A stretch of DNA of 64,000 nt from Paraburkholderia flagellata (GTDB lineage Bacteria > Pseudomonadota > Gammaproteobacteria > Burkholderiales > Burkholderiaceae), in assembly GCF_021390645.1 (NCBI RefSeq), contig NZ_JAJEJT010000002.1, forward strand, positions 62,001-126,000, given 5' to 3'. Each line of letters starts with the position of its first letter. Position 1 is the first letter of the stretch. Shown piece by piece: positions 26,000 to 34,589 of the stretch. The translations under genes were made by a program, and so were the position numbers. The notes under the pieces were generated by a model that was given only the letters and a program-made list of their open reading frames with translations, searched no databases and was not told the origin of the DNA.

Positions 26000-26629
26000 A
26001 TGTCGATCCAGCTGTATCTATCTTTTCTCGCCGCCGCGCTCGTACTCGTCTACACCCCCGGTCCAGTCAACGTGCTCACCATGAGTCAGGCGCTCCATGC
26101 TGGCTGGCGCCGCGCGCTGCCCTGCGTCTGGGGCGGCACGCTCGCCGTGCTGCTCCAACTCGCGTTGACGGCGCTTTGCCTTAATTCGCTGCTGTTAATT
26201 AGTGAGCATTCACTTACGTTGCTGCGCTGGCTGGGTGCGGCCTATCTCGTCTGGCTGGGCTGCAAGCAGTGGCGCAGCCGCTCGCTGGCGGGCACGGATG
26301 CGCCAGCCGTTGCAGCCGATAGCGCAAGCCGTCGCGATTTGTTCTGGCGCGGTTTTGCGACTTCGGGGCTCAATCCGAAGACCTTGCTGTTCTTCCCGTC
26401 GTTTTTCCCGCAGTTCATGAGTGCCGACGCGCCCTGGAGCGCCAACCGTCAGTATTTGCTGCTGGCGGCGACGTTCGCCGTGCTGTTTGCGGGAGGCGTG
26501 GCTTCGATGGCGCTGTTTTCGCACCGGCTGCGCCACGTGCTGCAGCGCCCGACGCGTATGCGCGCCGTGAATCGCCTGATGGGCAGCCTGCTCGTGGGAA
26601 TGGGCGCGATGATGGCCGGCTTGCGCTGA
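26000..26629 (+). CDS. LysE/RhtB-family amino-acid exporter
   Basis: A 209-residue inner-membrane exporter with about six helices. The family start is visible in LVLVYTPGPVNVLTMSQALHAGWRRA, and the second conserved part is GFATSGLNPKTLLFFPSFFPQF. It exports an amino acid such as threonine, homoserine or leucine; the exact substrate cannot be read. The ATG at 26000 begins helix 1. It is divergent from an Lrp regulator and lies downstream of a terminator-ending leader, so control by both protein and RNA is possible. Confidence 0.9.
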   Translation: MSIQLYLSFLAAALVLVYTPGPVNVLTMSQALHAGWRRALPCVWGGTLAVLLQLALTALCLNSLLLISEHSLTLLRWLGAAYLVWLGCKQWRSRSLAGTDAPAVAADSASRRDLFWRGFATSGLNPKTLLFFPSFFPQFMSADAPWSANRQYLLLAATFAVLFAGGVASMALFSHRLRHVLQRPTRMRAVNRLMGSLLVGMGAMMAGLR

Positions 26630-26704
26630 GCGTGCAGGCGGCGGATGGCTCGCGCGCGGTTGTGCGCGAGCCGGTTGGCGTGACGCCGGTTCGGCGCGCC
26701 GGGC

Positions 26705-27802
26705 TTAGGGCGTCGTCGTGCTGCCGGTGGTCGATGCGGCCGGCGCTACAGTCGGCGTGGCAGACGTGCCGGAGTCCGACGAGGTCGAAGCGAGCGTTTG
26801 CGCTGCCGCAGCGCTTGCCGACGCCGCGACGGGCGCAGACGCCGACGCGTTGTGAGTGGTCACACTCGCCGTGAGCCCTGTAGCCTGCGGGTTTGCCGGA
26901 ACAGTCGGCGACACACCCATGATCGCGGCCGCCGCCGCCGTGGCGTGGTCGACCGGAGCGGCGGCGCCCGGAGTCGATGCGGCGGGCGCGGGCGCCGCCG
27001 TAGCAGGCGCAGACGCAGCCGCGGGCGCGGCAGCAGGCGCCGTCACCACAGGCGCCGCCGGCAGCGTCGTGCTGTGCAGCACCGCCGCACCCGTTGCCGC
27101 AGCCGCTGCAGCAGCGGCCGGCGCTGCCGACCCCACCGTGGTCGCGGCGGGCGCCGCGCTTGCCGTGACCGGCGCGATGGGCGGCGGCAGTGGCGCAACA
27201 TCGATCGCGCCGGTGCTCGGCACAGGCTCGCTGCGCGCCGAAGCATTCAAATACCGCCCCACCAGGTCGAAGAAGCGCGAGTAAAACGGCCCCGACTGGA
27301 TCGTCTCGCTCGAAATCTTCACCATCTCGTCGCTGTTCGAGCGAATAGGCAGCGATACCGACCCCAGAATCGAGAGCCCCACGCTCGCCGAGGTATCGCT
27401 CTTCTTGAGCGCGTAGCCGTTCTGCACGGCATTCACGTACACCATGCTCGTATTGCTCGCGTCGCCCGGCGTGCAGACCACGTGCACCTCCACGACGATG
27501 TGCTGATCCATCGTCGGCTGGAAGTTTTTCGTGGCGTCGACGGTGTCGTTGCGCGTCATCGTCGTCATGTAGCCCTGGCTCAGAAGCGCGCGGCGCGACG
27601 ACTCGCAGGCGTCCGTGCTCGCGTAGTTGAAGCTGCGCGAGAACTGGCTGGGCGCGGTGCTCAGCAATTGATCTTCCTGGAACTTGGGCTTGGGCGACGA
27701 GCACGCGCCGAGCGCGGCAGCCAGCGTCACCGTAGCTACGGTGAGGGCGGCGTGACGAACCGGGACGGGCAAACGAGGGAAAGCTTTCGAAAAACGGGAC
27801 AT
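26705..27802 (-). CDS. DUF2242 lipoprotein with Ala-rich tail
   Basis: A 365-residue envelope lipoprotein. The signal peptide ends in the lipobox LGAC (about 31-34). The DUF2242 core (about 35-205) contains FNYASTDACESSRRALLSQGY and VGLSILGSVSLPIRSNSDEM. From about 215 to the end the protein is low-complexity Ala/Pro/Thr/Ser, probably a flexible periplasmic tail. The family's function is unknown. I chose the ATG at 27802 because it gives a normal signal peptide; an in-frame ATG at 27838 would add 12 residues. It is a single-gene unit. Confidence 0.85.
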   Translation of the reverse strand: MSRFSKAFPRLPVPVRHAALTVATVTLAAALGACSSPKPKFQEDQLLSTAPSQFSRSFNYASTDACESSRRALLSQGYMTTMTRNDTVDATKNFQPTMDQHIVVEVHVVCTPGDASNTSMVYVNAVQNGYALKKSDTSASVGLSILGSVSLPIRSNSDEMVKISSETIQSGPFYSRFFDLVGRYLNASARSEPVPSTGAIDVAPLPPPIAPVTASAAPAATTVGSAAPAAAAAAAATGAAVLHSTTLPAAPVVTAPAAAPAAASAPATAAPAPAASTPGAAAPVDHATAAAAAIMGVSPTVPANPQATGLTASVTTHNASASAPVAASASAAAAQTLASTSSDSGTSATPTVAPAASTTGSTTTP

Positions 27803-27950
27803 GTTCGGGGCAAACAGGGCGGCAATGCGGCATTGCATCGTACGGGTTGCATTGTAGTTCGGTTCCGCTGCGCACAACCGAACGCTCGTTTTTTCGCGGC
27901 ATTTCGAAAGCCGGACGAAGGCGTTCCGAACGCTTACATCCCGCATGACG

Positions 27951-27985
27951 AAAAAAACGGGCTTCCGCCCAACGCGAAAGCCCGT
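27951..27985 (-). terminator. Terminator of the livK-type gene
   Basis: Stem ACGGGCTT/AAGCCCGT (27957-27964 and 27978-27985) followed on the minus strand by seven T. It is about 150 bp past the stop of the binding-protein gene and just upstream of the DUF2242 gene. Confidence 0.75.
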
Positions 27986-28091
27986 GTCAACCCGGCGCCC
28001 GGGGCAGCGAGTGGAGAAGCGAACTCGCTGGCGTGCGCCGCAGCCGGGTACCGCCGGCTGTTCCAGTGCGCAATGCGCTAAATCTTAGGAG

Positions 28092-28131
28092 CCACACTGG
28101 CCGCCGCGCCCGCAACGCGGCGTCAGTGTGG
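28092..28131 (-). other. Hairpin directly after the livK-type stop codon
   Basis: CCACACTG/CAGTGTGG (28092-28099 and 28124-28131) enclose CGCCGCG/CGCGGCG (28102-28108 and 28116-28122), 2 bp after the stop. It lacks a T-run, and a true terminator lies further on, so mRNA 3' protection is the likely role. Confidence 0.5.
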
Positions 28132-28133
28132 GC

Positions 28134-29297
28134 CTACTTCGTGCCGACCGTCGTAAGCGGCTGCCACTTGCCGCTCACGACCTTGTAGACCGTCACGCCG
28201 CCGTACTTGAGGTCGCCGTACTGGTCGTAGGCCAGTTCGTTCGTGGTCACGCCCTTCATGTTCGTCGACTTGAGCGAGGCGAGGTAGAGGTGCGGATCGG
28301 TCGAGTTCGCCTTCTTCATTGCGGCGATCACGGCGCGCGTGCCGTCGTACGCGTACGGCGAGTACAGTTCGACCGGCTTGTTGAAACGCTTGGTGTAGCG
28401 CTCGACATAGCTCTTGCCGCCCGGCATCTGGTCGAGCGGGCTGCCGCCCGACGAAGCGAGCGCGCCTTCCGCCGCCGGACCGGCGATCTTGACGAGTTCG
28501 TCCGAGTGCATCATGTCGGGGCCGATCAGCGTGGCCTTGATCGCGAGCGACTTCATCTGCTTGAGCATCGGCGCGGCCTGGGTGTCGGCGCCGCCGTAGA
28601 AGATCGCGTCGACGTCCGCCGACTTGATGTGCGTGAGGATCGAGCGGAAATCCACGGCCTTGTCGTTCGTGAATTCCTGCGCGACCACCGTGCCGCCCGC
28701 CGCCTTCACGGCCTTGGCGAACTCTTCGGCCACGCCTTGACCGTAAGCCGTGCGGTCGTCGATCACGGCGAAGCGCTTGAACTTCAGGTCCTTCACGACG
28801 TATTCGCCGAGCACGCTGCCTTGCTGCGCGTCGGACGTCACGAGACGGAACGTGGTGGGCAGACCCTGGCGCGTATAGGTGGGCGCGGTGGCCGTGGCGA
28901 TTTCGGGAATACCGGCCTTCGCGTAGATCGGCGCGGCCGGAATGCTGGTGCCCGAGTTGAAGTGGCCGATGACGGCGGAAACACCGTCGTCGACGAGCTT
29001 CTGGGCGACGGTCGTGCCGGTGCGCGGGTCGGCCTGGTCGTCGTAGGCGTCGAGCACGAAGCGCACCGGCTTGCCGCCGATGGTCGGGCTCGTGGCGTTC
29101 TCGTCGTCGATCGCCATCTGCACGCCGCTGCGGAAATCTGCGCCGTAGTGGGCCTGGCCACCGGTGAGCGGGGCGGCGAAGCCGATCTTGACGTCGGTGG
29201 CCTGGGCGAGCGCACCGGCGCTCCACAGGGCCGCCACGGCGGCAAGAACGACGGGCGCGCGCAGGCGCATTTGCGTGTTTCGGTTGCTTGGATTCAT
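28134..29297 (-). CDS. Branched-chain amino acid-type ABC binding protein (LivK family)
   Basis: A 387-residue periplasmic binding protein. The signal peptide ends near ALAQA (about residue 32), followed by TDVKIGFAAPLTGGQAHYGAD, the usual LivJ/K start. Other marks are VIGHFNSGTSIPAAPIY and FRLVTSDAQQGSVLGEY. A strong GAGGAGA precedes the ATG. There are no liv permease or ATPase genes next to it, so it is an orphan that borrows a transporter, or serves as a sensor. The divergent GntR gene and the nearby amidase-permease pair suggest it binds an amino acid or amide. Confidence 0.92.
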   Translation of the reverse strand: MNPSNRNTQMRLRAPVVLAAVAALWSAGALAQATDVKIGFAAPLTGGQAHYGADFRSGVQMAIDDENATSPTIGGKPVRFVLDAYDDQADPRTGTTVAQKLVDDGVSAVIGHFNSGTSIPAAPIYAKAGIPEIATATAPTYTRQGLPTTFRLVTSDAQQGSVLGEYVVKDLKFKRFAVIDDRTAYGQGVAEEFAKAVKAAGGTVVAQEFTNDKAVDFRSILTHIKSADVDAIFYGGADTQAAPMLKQMKSLAIKATLIGPDMMHSDELVKIAGPAAEGALASSGGSPLDQMPGGKSYVERYTKRFNKPVELYSPYAYDGTRAVIAAMKKANSTDPHLYLASLKSTNMKGVTTNELAYDQYGDLKYGGVTVYKVVSGKWQPLTTVGTK

Positions 29298-29592
29298 TCT
29301 GGTTCTCTCCTCAGCGGTCTACGTTTTTCGTGGGCGCAGCCGGGCCCGCACCGCGTCCGGAGCGCGCGGCGTGCCTTTTTGCGCAGGGGTGAAGCAAAAG
29401 AAACCGGCCGCCGAATGGCGGTTGGGCGAGCGAAACCGTTGCGCATGCAACGGCCTCGGGCCGACCCGGTGGATACGCTAAAATTGCTTGGTTTTCAGAT
29501 GCTTACAGAAACCTATACAGTCTCCAGACAAGGACACGGCACAGTGGGAACGGCTGGCGGATCCGTAATGCCAGCATAAATATCCAGAAGCG

Positions 29593-29609
29593 ATTGGATT
29601 GTATCCAAT
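29593..29609. promoter_or_regulatory. 17 bp palindrome: candidate GntR operator
   Basis: ATTGGAT-TGT-ATCCAAT is a perfect inverted repeat with 7 bp arms, 74 bp before the GntR start at 29683 and about 300 bp from the divergent livK-type gene. Size and AT-rich form fit FCD-type GntR sites, so autoregulation is likely. Confidence 0.65.
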
Positions 29610-29682
29610 TCTGGCAGGCAAAAATATTGACGACAACACTTTTTCGTCGGACGGCGTTCGTCCGCCCGGCGCCCACGAGCTC

Positions 29683-30354
29683 ATGACGACAGTGCAGGCC
29701 AAGGAAGACCAGCGATCGCTGCCTCAAACGATCCGCGACCAGCTGCGCGACGAGATCCTGCGCGGCGTGCTGCCGCCCGGTGCGCAGTTGCGCCAGGAGG
29801 GCCTTGCGGAGCGCTTCGGCGCGAGCCGCATTCCCGTGCGCGAGGCGCTGCGCCAGCTCGAGGCCGAAGGGCTCGTGAGCTACCAGCTCAATCGCGGCGC
29901 CGTGGTGATCGCGATGTCCACGCAGGAGATCTGCGAGCTGCTCGACATTCGCGCGGCCCTGGAGACCTATGCGGCGAAGCTTGCGGTGCCGAACATGGTG
30001 GCCGGCGACATCGACGTGATGAAGCGCATTCTCGCGGCGTACGACGCCGCTTCGTCACCCGCCGAGTGGGCCGAATGCAATCGACAGTTCCATCTCGCGC
30101 TGTGCGCGCCCGCGAACAACTCGCGGCTGCGCAAGATGATCGAGGAGTACTGCCTGAGTACGACGAATCGATATCCGCATCTGCGCATGTCGCTCGATAC
30201 GGAAAAGAACGAGGTGCAAAGCGATCACTACGCGATCGTCGAGGCCTGCAAGCGGCGCGCTGTGGATGAAGTCGTGGCGCTGATCGAGCGGCACATTCTC
30301 GATACCAAGCGCGAGGTGATGGCCGCGGCGCGGCTGGCGGGGATGGATAGCTGA
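29683..30354 (+). CDS. GntR-family regulator (FCD type)
   Basis: A 223-residue regulator. The winged HTH (about 12-75) reads LRDEILRGVLPPGAQLRQEGLAERFGASRIPVREALRQLE in two blocks. The C-terminal FCD domain has the metal/ligand pattern with D, H and H in CNRQFHLAL and SDHYAIVEA. The ATG at 29683 (MTTVQAKEDQ) begins the normal length; an upstream GTG-like frame would overlap the operator. It is divergent from the livK-type gene. A shared terminator separates it from the convergent permease. Confidence 0.9.
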   Translation: MTTVQAKEDQRSLPQTIRDQLRDEILRGVLPPGAQLRQEGLAERFGASRIPVREALRQLEAEGLVSYQLNRGAVVIAMSTQEICELLDIRAALETYAAKLAVPNMVAGDIDVMKRILAAYDAASSPAEWAECNRQFHLALCAPANNSRLRKMIEEYCLSTTNRYPHLRMSLDTEKNEVQSDHYAIVEACKRRAVDEVVALIERHILDTKREVMAAARLAGMDS

Positions 30355-30380
30355 GCGGTTCTTTTCGCTGCACCGAATGC

Positions 30381-30423
30381 AAAAACGGCGAGCGCCCCGT
30401 AGGGGACGCTCGCCGTTTTGTTT
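30381..30423. terminator. Bidirectional terminator
   Basis: Long stem AAAACGGCGAGCG/CGCTCGCCGTTTT with an extra CCCC/GGGG inner part, between the convergent GntR and permease genes. T-runs occur on both strands. Confidence 0.85.
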
Positions 30424-30449
30424 GAAACAAGCAGTGGCAGGCGTATCGC

Positions 30450-31805
30450 TTACACCGCCATTTCCGGCGGCGCTTGCCGGAAGCACCGCGTGATCCATCC
30501 GAGGTACGCTAGGCCGAGCACGAACCAGACTATGCCGAGCACGATCGCCGTCTTCTCGAGACTGCACAGCAGCCAGATATCGGTCACGGCACCGATGAGC
30601 GGGAACACCAGACCGCCGAGCAACCCAAAGCCACGCGTGCCTGCCGCGCCGCTGAAGTACTGGCGGATCACGCACAGGTTCACCGAAGTGAACGCGAGGA
30701 ACGCGCCGAAGTTGATGAACGAGGTGGACGTGGCCACGTCGAGCTTCAGTGCGATCAAGCCAACGACACCGGCAATCGCGATGTTGATCGCAGGCGTGCG
30801 AAAACGCGGGTGGATGTAGCCGAAAATCGACTTGGGCAGCACTTCATCGCGGCCCATTGCATAGAGCAAGCGCCCAACGCTGGCCTGCGCCGAGATGCCC
30901 GAGGCGAACTGCGCGAGAATCAGGCCCGCGAGGAAAATCGTCACGAAGATATCGCCGCCCACCTTGCGGGCGATTTCGAACGCGGCCGAATCGGGGTCCT
31001 TGAACACGGCGCCCGGATGCGCGAGTTGCAGCGTGTACGCAGCGATCACGAAGATCGCGCCGCCCACGAGCGCGATCAACACGATGGCGCGCGGAATGGT
31101 CTTTTCGGGCTCGATGGTTTCCTCGGTGAGCGTGGAAACGGCGTCGAAGCCGAGGTACGAATACGCGGCGATCGCAGCGCCCGCCATCGTGGCCGAAAGC
31201 GGCACGTGCGGCTGGAAGAACGGCTGGGCTGCGATGAGTCCGCCCGGACCTGCGGCTGCGGAGGCGTAGTGCAAACACAGGACTACGAACATTGCCGTAA
31301 TGCCGAGCTGCACGATCATGAGCACGATGTTGAATTTTGCTGCGAGTTCGATGCCGATGATGTTCAGCGCGCTCGTGAACACGATGAATGCGACGATCCA
31401 GATCCACGTGGGCACGCTCGGGAACGCAGCGCCAAGATAAGCCGCGCCGATGAGCCAGATCACCATCGGCAGGAAGAAGTAATCGAGCAGCGTGGCCCAG
31501 CCGATCATGAAGCCCAGGTGCGAATTGAAACTCTTGCGCGTGTACGTATAGGCCGAACCCGCTACAGGGAAAAGGCGCGCGAGCTTGCCGTAGCTGAGCG
31601 CCGTGAACACGATCGCGATGAGCGCGATGAGATACGCAAGGGCGGCGGTGTCCTGGCTCGCGCCTGCGAGCACGCCATAGGTGCCGTAGACGATCAGCGG
31701 CGCCATGTAGGCGAGCCCGAACAGGAGCACGGACGGCAGGCCGAGCGTGCGCTTCAGGTGAGGTACGTGAGTGCCGCGTTCATGCGACGGCGAGGCAGGC
31801 TTCAT
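30450..31805 (-). CDS. APC-family amino acid permease
   Basis: A 451-residue inner-membrane transporter with about twelve helices. The start LKRTLGLPSVLLFGLAYMAPL and the motif ALSYGKLARLFPVAGSAYTYTRK are typical of amino acid-polyamine-organocation carriers, and AAIAAYSYLGFDAVSTLTEE is the conserved mid part. The ATG at 31805 follows AGGAGA. It lies 118 bp after an amidase gene on the same strand, so it probably imports the amide or amine that the amidase uses, or the product. Exact substrate unknown. Confidence 0.9.
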   Translation of the reverse strand: MKPASPSHERGTHVPHLKRTLGLPSVLLFGLAYMAPLIVYGTYGVLAGASQDTAALAYLIALIAIVFTALSYGKLARLFPVAGSAYTYTRKSFNSHLGFMIGWATLLDYFFLPMVIWLIGAAYLGAAFPSVPTWIWIVAFIVFTSALNIIGIELAAKFNIVLMIVQLGITAMFVVLCLHYASAAAGPGGLIAAQPFFQPHVPLSATMAGAAIAAYSYLGFDAVSTLTEETIEPEKTIPRAIVLIALVGGAIFVIAAYTLQLAHPGAVFKDPDSAAFEIARKVGGDIFVTIFLAGLILAQFASGISAQASVGRLLYAMGRDEVLPKSIFGYIHPRFRTPAINIAIAGVVGLIALKLDVATSTSFINFGAFLAFTSVNLCVIRQYFSGAAGTRGFGLLGGLVFPLIGAVTDIWLLCSLEKTAIVLGIVWFVLGLAYLGWITRCFRQAPPEMAV

Positions 31806-31923
31806 GATGCAGTTGTCTCCTGGGTGCTGCGGTTCTGGCAGGCGTGAGCGAGCCTGGCAAGCCACGAGAAGCGGCCTGCCGGATCGCTTGTTGCCGGGTC
31901 GGTGCCTGACGCTTTTAAGGCCC

Positions 31924-32754
31924 TTAACGCGTGCGCGGGCGGATATTGAGCGAGCGGCGGCCTTGCGCGTCGTTCTCGTCGGCGAGATTGAGCGCAATGC
32001 GTGCGTCGTGCAGATAGCTGTAGTGTTCGCGGCTTTGAGCGAGGAGCGCGCGATCTACCGTCGCGTGCAGCACCGCGTCTTCGTCCTTCAACTCGCAGAG
32101 CACGTCGCCGAACGGGCTCACGAGCGCCGTTTCGCCGGGGAACGTGAGGTTGTCGTCGCCGTCACCGGTGCGGTTCACGAGCGCCGCGAACATCTGGTTC
32201 TCCATGGCGCGCGCGACGATCGCGCGGCGATGCACGGGGCCGAATGGATCCATATTGCCGTTCGTGACGACGAGCATTTCCGCGCCGAGCGAGGCTACGG
32301 CGCGCGCCGTTTCGGGAAACTCGATGTCGTAGCAGATCAAAAGACCCACGGTCGTGCCCTTGAATTCGCATACCTCGTAACGGTCGCCGGGCGTGAACAC
32401 ACCCACGTCCGAGGCCCACAGGTGCGTCTTGCGGTAACGCAGCGCGATGTCGCCGCGTTCGTCGATCAGCACGGTGGTGTTGTAGAAACGATCGCCTTCG
32501 CGCTCGGCGAGGCCCACGGCGACGCCGATATTGGCCGTGCGTGCGGCGTCGCGCACTTTGGAGAGCGACGGACCTTCGAGCGTTTCGGCCAGATCGCGCA
32601 CATTTTCGCGCGTGGGAAAGCCCGTGAGCGTGGCTTCGGGAAAGACGATGAGATCGCTGCCTTCGCGGCGCCTGGCGATCGCGTCGAGCACGCGGGCCAG
32701 GTTGGGAGCGACTGCGCCGTCCACGACCGGGATCTGCGCGAGTTCGAGTTGCAT
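31924..32754 (-). CDS. Carbon-nitrogen hydrolase (nitrilase superfamily)
   Basis: A 276-residue hydrolase with the complete catalytic triad: E40 in FPEATL, K109 in RYRKTHL and C141 in LICYDIEFPE. It cleaves a non-peptide C-N bond in an amide or carbamoyl compound. The length is normal. It is the first gene of an amidase-permease operon and is divergent from a LuxR-type regulator, whose palindromic site lies in the 119 bp gap. The substrate could be an omega-amidated acid; this is inferred from family only. Confidence 0.9.
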   Translation of the reverse strand: MQLELAQIPVVDGAVAPNLARVLDAIARRREGSDLIVFPEATLTGFPTRENVRDLAETLEGPSLSKVRDAARTANIGVAVGLAEREGDRFYNTTVLIDERGDIALRYRKTHLWASDVGVFTPGDRYEVCEFKGTTVGLLICYDIEFPETARAVASLGAEMLVVTNGNMDPFGPVHRRAIVARAMENQMFAALVNRTGDGDDNLTFPGETALVSPFGDVLCELKDEDAVLHATVDRALLAQSREHYSYLHDARIALNLADENDAQGRRSLNIRPRTR

Positions 32755-32847
32755 GCCTGTCTCCTTCCTTATGTATTACGTAATGCACCGCGTGGGCGTC
32801 TGGAGCGGCTATTATCTCCACGTTATTTTTGTCGAGGAATTACCCTG

Positions 32848-32861
32848 CAGGGGTACCCCTG
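32848..32861. promoter_or_regulatory. 14 bp perfect palindrome before the LuxR-type gene
   Basis: CAGGGGTACCCCTG ends 12 bp before the ATG at 32874, and CCCTGCAGGG (32843-32852) overlaps its left end. It sits in the short gap shared with the divergent amidase operon. Placement over the leader suggests an autoregulatory operator, which is inference. Confidence 0.55.
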
Positions 32862-32873
32862 ATCGGAGAAGCC

Positions 32874-33728
32874 ATGGAACTGGACTGGCAGGACCGCGCG
32901 TTCCATCACCATATCGCGACGCTGATCGACGCTCTCGACGGCCCCGACTTCTGGACCCGCATGACGCGCGTGGTCGAGCGCTTCGTCGCGTTCGACAATT
33001 GGGTTGCGCTCGTCTTCCGGCGCGATCGCGCGCCGCTCGTGTGCGCCGAGTCGCCCATGCCCGACGGCACCGTGGATCTCTTGTTCCGCGCGTATCTGGA
33101 GGGGATGTACCTGCTCGATCCGTTCTATCTCAACGCTAGCGAAAAGCCGCGCGCGGGTCTCGTCACGCTCGCCGAAGTTGCGCCCGACAACTTCCGCATG
33201 ACGGACTATTACCAGCGCTACTTCAAGAGCAACATCATCGGCGACGAAGTGCAGTTCAACTTGCCTCTCGACGAAGCGCGCACGCTGATTTTCTCGCTGG
33301 GCGCAAAGCACCATTACACGGAACGCGATATTGCGTTGTTCGCAATGTTCGCGCCTTGGGTCGTCGCGCTCATGAAGCAGCGGCTCGCGTATGAGACGTT
33401 TGCCGAAGGGGTTGCCGAGGCGGTCGCGTCGGACCCGGCTGAAGCCGAAAACACGGCTCAGCAGGGGCAGTTGAGCGAGGCGGGCTTTGCGAGCCGCATC
33501 GAGGCGGTCACGCAGCAAAGCGGACGCGTGCCGCTCACCGCGCGCGAGATCGAAGTGGTGCGTTTGAGCCTGAGCGGCTTTTCCACGCGCGCGATTGCGG
33601 AGCGGCTCGAAATTTCGTTCGAGACCGTGCGCGCGCACAAGAAGCATATTTACGCGAAGCTCGGCGTGAGTTCGCAGTCGGAGTTGTTTGCGCTGTTCTA
33701 CGAACCGCTTGGACGCGCGGGCGCGTGA
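32874..33728 (+). CDS. LuxR-type regulator (orphan)
   Basis: A 284-residue regulator with a C-terminal GerE-type HTH (about 218-275) containing LTAREIEVVRLSLSGFSTRA and SFETVRAHKKHIYAKLGV. The N-terminal two thirds resemble neither a clear AHL-binding domain nor a response-regulator receiver; they may bind a small molecule. The ATG at 32874 follows GGAGAAGCC. No LuxI gene is nearby. It is divergent from the amidase-permease operon, so it is probably its activator. Confidence 0.88.
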   Translation: MELDWQDRAFHHHIATLIDALDGPDFWTRMTRVVERFVAFDNWVALVFRRDRAPLVCAESPMPDGTVDLLFRAYLEGMYLLDPFYLNASEKPRAGLVTLAEVAPDNFRMTDYYQRYFKSNIIGDEVQFNLPLDEARTLIFSLGAKHHYTERDIALFAMFAPWVVALMKQRLAYETFAEGVAEAVASDPAEAENTAQQGQLSEAGFASRIEAVTQQSGRVPLTAREIEVVRLSLSGFSTRAIAERLEISFETVRAHKKHIYAKLGVSSQSELFALFYEPLGRAGA

Positions 33729-33738
33729 GCGCCGCGCG

Positions 33739-34155
33739 TTAGAACTCGACGAGCGCGAAGTCTTCCTTGCCTACGTCGCAGAGCGGGCAGCGCCAGTCAT
33801 CGGGCACGTCGGCCCAGCGGGTGCCGGGGGCGAGGCCGTCGTCGGGGGCGCCTGCCGCTTCGTCGTATACCCAGCCGCAGATCACGCAGACCCATTGCTT
33901 GAGGCCGTCGTCGGCGCCGGCAGCGGCCGTCGAGGCGCTTGCAGGTGCTTCGGGCGCGGCGCTTTCGCGCGGCGTGTCGAGCGCGACGACGAGCGGCGCT
34001 GCGGTGCTTTCGCGCGCGGCGAGTTTTGTTTGCAGCGTGGCGAGCAGTGCGGCGGCCTCGTCGGTGGTGAGGTCGATCCAGTACGGGTCGCCTGCGCCGT
34101 CATTCAGGCGTTCGGGAGAGAACTGGATTTCGAGGGCGACGCCTTTCTTGTACAT
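33739..34155 (-). CDS. Rubredoxin with N-terminal extension
   Basis: A 138-residue protein whose last ~55 residues are a rubredoxin. The iron ligands are C90 and C93 (CVICGW) and C123 and C126 (CPLCDV). The first ~80 residues are a separate domain (LEIQFSPERLNDGAGDPYWIDL) joined by an Ala/Pro-rich linker. It is an electron carrier, but its partner is not evident here. I chose the ATG at 34155; a TTG at 34176 would add seven residues. It converges on the LuxR-type gene 10 bp away and is followed on the same strand side by a small membrane peptide gene. Confidence 0.88.
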   Translation of the reverse strand: MYKKGVALEIQFSPERLNDGAGDPYWIDLTTDEAAALLATLQTKLAARESTAAPLVVALDTPRESAAPEAPASASTAAAGADDGLKQWVCVICGWVYDEAAGAPDDGLAPGTRWADVPDDWRCPLCDVGKEDFALVEF

Positions 34156-34195
34156 AAGCGAAAACGGTTGGCTCAATGCCCCGGACGCGCTGCGC

Positions 34196-34324
34196 TCACA
34201 GGAAGTAGCGGAACAGCAGCGAGGCCGCGATGCCGCCAGCCGCGATCAGCGCGAGCATTTGCAGGAGCGTGATGGACTTGCTGGACTTGGCGTTCGAAGC
34301 GGTGGGACGGGTGGTGGTGTTCAT
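34196..34324 (-). CDS. 42-residue single-span membrane peptide
   Basis: A short ORF beginning MNTTTRPTASNAKSSKS and ending in one hydrophobic helix (about 19-42) that stops at RYFL. The charged Ser/Thr-rich head and single helix give a normal small membrane protein. No Shine-Dalgarno is visible. It lies 40 bp before the rubredoxin gene on the same strand, and may be cotranscribed. I do not recognise a family. Confidence 0.5.
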   Translation of the reverse strand: MNTTTRPTASNAKSSKSITLLQMLALIAAGGIAASLLFRYFL

Positions 34325-34589
34325 AGGGTGATTTTGCGGCGGCGTAGGTTGCGTTCTCGATTGCGCCCCTTAACGTCGCCATGTTTTGCATGACGCGGAT
34401 AGAGCGCGGCGGGGGAGTTTCGCACGATTTCGTGTCAACAGGGACATTTGCGCGGCGACTGCGCGCACGCGCCGCAGATTTCGCCCCCGGCAACCTGGCC
34501 GCACAGCGGTATGGATTATCGCCGCTAACGCGGGCCGGATTCCTGAGCGCCTGGAGATGGATTATTTCGCGTGCGTTGAGAGACGGCGC

